Source: Mya arenaria
Lineage: Eukaryota > Mollusca > Bivalvia > Myida > Myidae
Reading direction: 5' to 3'
DNA: 64,000 bases
Assembly (NCBI RefSeq): GCF_026914265.1
Contig: NC_069133.1
Span: forward strand, 11,229,937-11,293,936
The notes beneath the pieces were generated by a model. The model was given only the letters and a program-made list of their open reading frames with translations. It ran no database searches and had not been told where the DNA came from. Of this stretch, positions 61,209-64,000 are shown piece after piece. Made by a program: the position numbers and the translations under genes. Every line of letters begins with the position of its first letter. The first letter of the stretch is position 1.

Positions 61209-61558
61209 TAAAGCTGCACTCTCACAGATTGGCCGTGTTGACAACTATTTTTATTTTTTTGTTTTGGAATTAGCCAATTTTTGCGTAAATGTCTGGATAC
61301 CAGTGGTATAAGACTGCTGACAAAAGATCAGATACAGTTTTTCAGTTTTACGTTCGCAAATTGATGTTTTATGGCTAAAAGTGATACTACAGTAACTTTT
61401 TAAGAAAAATGAAAACTGTCGGCAGTTTTCCAAACAATTTAGATCTGGTTTATTGTGAGTAATCTTATTATTTGTATAGAAAGCATTGCTTCCAAAATCA
61501 GCCGAGTCTGGGACAAAAAAGGTTGTCAAAACTGTCAATCTGTGAGAGTGCAGCTTTA
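61209..61558. mobile_element. MITE, GCTGCACTCTCACAGAT family, copy 5 (350 bp, fullest)
   Basis: TAAAGCTGCACTCTCACAGA at the left and TCTGTGAGAGTGCAGCTTTA at the right, with TGTCTGGATACCAGTGGTAT and GACTGCTGACAAAAGATCAG inside. This copy is the reference for recognising the split one at 2961-3670. Confidence 0.93.
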
Positions 61559-63235
61559 AATTACTATAAACACTATTTTAAATTCAACCATTAGAGGACA
61601 CTTTCTTGCCTTTTTGCAATGTTTAAGATTGCAAGTAATATTAGATAATTTAAAATTTACGAAGAAAAAAATCTAAATTTTCATTAAGTGGAAATTATTC
61701 ACTAAGATGCCCCAGAGGTTTCTTACCTGGTAGCTGGAACTGTATTGATAAAATACACTAAGATTACAACTTCATATAACTCGTACATTATACTGTAACG
61801 AATATCATTTTATAGGTAATTAATAAAGTATTTTAATGATGAAGTCAATTTATTGCTAATAAACAATTATAAAAACTTGCTGCTAGCTTTTATACCCCAC
61901 CCACACTCAACAGTCAGGGCTTTTTTCACATTTAGGTAAAGCGGACCTAGCCCTTTTGGAGGGGAAAAATCGCGCGTTTGTTTTTCTAATCTAAGATTCA
62001 CGATATCTATTTTTTCATGTTCTTGAAATCCCCCACTTGATTGTTATGGTTCACAGTGGCAGATCCCGTAATTCATAACTGGGGGACACAAGTGGGTTGG
62101 AGGGCTAATCTTCCATCCACACGGATATTTGGTTTCAATGATGTATTGAAATTACACGTTTACACCATACATTCTTATTAAGATAGTAAATAGTGGATAT
62201 CATTATGATGTCCATCAAAAGTTTCGTGGGTTTGCTGGAGCAGGTTTTGAACAGGGACTTGCGTTAGAGGGGCGTTACTTAAGCGGGCATGACATTAATA
62301 TGTTTAAAATGTGGGAAGTGGGGTTAAGGGGTACTCCCCCTAGAATATATCAAATATTTTTAGTCTGAATTGGTGCATTATGGCGTAATTAAGTACTTTT
62401 TTCTGAGAAATATTGACAAAAAAATAACCTTTAAGTTACTTGCGGGCCAACTGGGGGGGGGGGGCGCACAGGCCCTACAGCTCCCCACCCCCACTGAACG
62501 ACCCGCCCATGGTCCACTTGTAAATACAATAAATGAACAATTTTTGCCTGCTTGGGTATATAAGTAAAAAAAACTGACAGTGGCAGTATAAATCTGGGTC
62601 CGTGAGCCCAGCTCAGATACACCCAACTGCAATTGACTAAATAATATCGTAATTTAGGAACATTGATCGTCAAAATTAAATAAAAGATGAAGTTAATTTT
62701 AGTTTTTATTGTGAAATAAGAGAGAGTACTCGGACTTACAACCGGGAATTTACAGGAGGTAGTCGAAGATGTTATCTCCCTTGCTTGATTCGACGGAAAT
62801 AAACGAAAGAAAATCTGATTCGTTAGCTCCGCCCATTCACCTTCGTTTCTTTCGGTGACATTTACCATATAAGGTATAGGCGAAATCTTCTATCCTTGTA
62901 ATTCTGAACTTGTCAATTGACTTTTGTAAACCTGGACTTGTTGGACTGCAAATGTTCATTTTACGAATGCTAATGTCGACTGTAGGATTGCAGTTTTACA
63001 TATGCATGATTCGGCTTTCTAAATTACATCATCATATTGTTAAAGGCAAGTTATACGATCTATGTTTTAGTGAGTTTATACAGGGTCGATCTGACAAATA
63101 TACATTTTGACTACTATAATGACAAATGACAAATCAATACGGAACAACTGACGAATAGAAACAACAAATAGCACGTCTACATTGACAAATGTAAGAGATA
63201 TTTAGTACGATTAAGAAGCACATTGTGGGAATTAC
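61559..63235. other. Non-coding, no gene seen
   Basis: Mostly unique AT-rich sequence with a G-run (62453-62464); no gene is supported. Confidence 0.5.
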
Positions 63236-63302
63236 ACGTCTGGACTTTTGGCAACGAATAGCCTCCATAGATGTTTACTTAAAGAAATTTCTAATGCCCC
63301 CA

Positions 63303-63654
63303 TATCGCATTCGGAACTCCTCGGCCATTTTTTTCAAAAACAACCTCGGATGTATGCAGGTACATCAGTTGAAGTAGTTCGTATTTTTTTTTAATTATAT
63401 CATAATTTAAATGTAGTGTTTTAGAGTTGTATTTATTGATCTAAGTTTAAATTGATTGCCATTGAATTGTATTATTGCAAACATAATTAAGAATCCCAAG
63501 ACTAATGTCACACAGTTTAACTGCTAAATAAAATTACTACGCGATCTACTTGCAGCGGACTTAAACGTACCACTTTTTGAGTATGTAAACCGTCCAAATA
63601 CATCCGAGGTTGTTTTCGATAAAATGGCCGAGGAGCTCCGAATGCCCATATCGT
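63303..63654. mobile_element. Inverted-repeat element with ~55-bp arms
   Basis: The left arm has GGAACTCCTCGGCCATTTTT and AACAACCTCGGATGTATG; the right arm has TACATCCGAGGTTGTTTT and AAATGGCCGAGGAGCTCCGA. The arms enclose ~240 bp of AT-rich sequence without coding capacity. Confidence 0.7.
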
Positions 63655-64000
63655 TGTTGAATTTATAAATGTGACCGTGCCCTTTGATGGCTGCATTATG
63701 GCTTGACCCCGTCACATCCCTAAAGATGACTTAAACAAAATTTTGAAGTCAAAGGGGGAGTTTTACCCCCTCATGTTGATGGAATATTCGCCAAAGGAGT
63801 ATTTTTACTGCCCCAGTGTATGTATGTAAGCTGATTTATACTCGCACTCGAGTGCTCCGATAAGATTGTTATTTTTTTGGAGCATAGTGCACATACAGAA
63901 TGTAAATTTGGTCAAGGCTACCCTTTTCCTTTAACGTGCACCAGTGTATAGCACTGTCACACGGGACCCCTATTTAACGCCCCTCCAGGAAGACGATTAG
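63655..64000. other. Window end, nothing recognised
   Basis: No coding or repeat signal that I can name. Confidence 0.4.

Noticed and set aside
62378..62868. 84- and 145-codon minus-strand frames
   Set aside because: No conserved motif; they cover a G-run and AT-rich sequence with no splice or promoter logic.

Overview
The window is animal nuclear DNA, most likely from a bivalve mollusc. The genes have GT-AG introns, compact exons and AT-rich introns. The non-coding DNA is dominated by tandem arrays, short inverted-repeat elements, tRNA-derived SINEs and cassettes holding 145-161 bp tandem cores. That repeat style is known from bivalves ('pearl'/BIV160-type repeats). The species call is inference; no marker gene is present.

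Layout. (1) 1-2087: end of a ~43 bp tandem array in an intron. (2) 2773-34156, plus strand: 15 exons, all reading-frame compatible, giving 1183 residues of a protein whose N-terminus lies upstream of the window. It has a Ser-rich linker, a helical region resembling the C-terminal MUN/MHD2 part of Munc13 proteins, a DEP domain and a Ser-rich tail. Its introns carry a 3.8 kb 24-bp minisatellite, a perfect-looking 33-bp array, a 30-bp array, a ~2.1 kb array of a 70-bp tRNA-like unit, three cassette elements and several MITEs. (3) 34157-40907: convergent 3' region with MITE and LINE remnants. (4) 40908-49000, minus strand: 11 exons, 502 residues, a divergent pentameric ligand-gated channel subunit without the Cys-loop cysteines. 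(5) 49478-51215: a 41-bp satellite between copies of a ~120 bp repeat. (6) 52260-53010: a decayed Ty3/Gypsy-type integrase region. (7) 53912-56316, plus strand: a two-exon gene with an HSF-type DNA-binding domain. (8) 58116-59723, plus strand: a single-exon gene with a C-terminal C2-like domain, perhaps C2CD4-related. (9) 59724-64000: non-coding DNA with MITE and inverted-repeat pairs.

The genes do not form an operon or an obvious pathway. The Munc13-like/DEP protein and the C2 protein suggest membrane trafficking, the channel suggests ion signalling, and the HSF-domain protein suggests transcription. The most unusual content is the MUN+DEP architecture, the Cys-less channel with a basic C-tail and no signal peptide, and a tRNA-derived SINE head that has become a ~30-copy tandem array and may have a 41-bp satellite relative 20 kb away. 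Nested transposons allow relative dating. Many long open frames in the arrays are artefacts of repeat units whose lengths are multiples of three.
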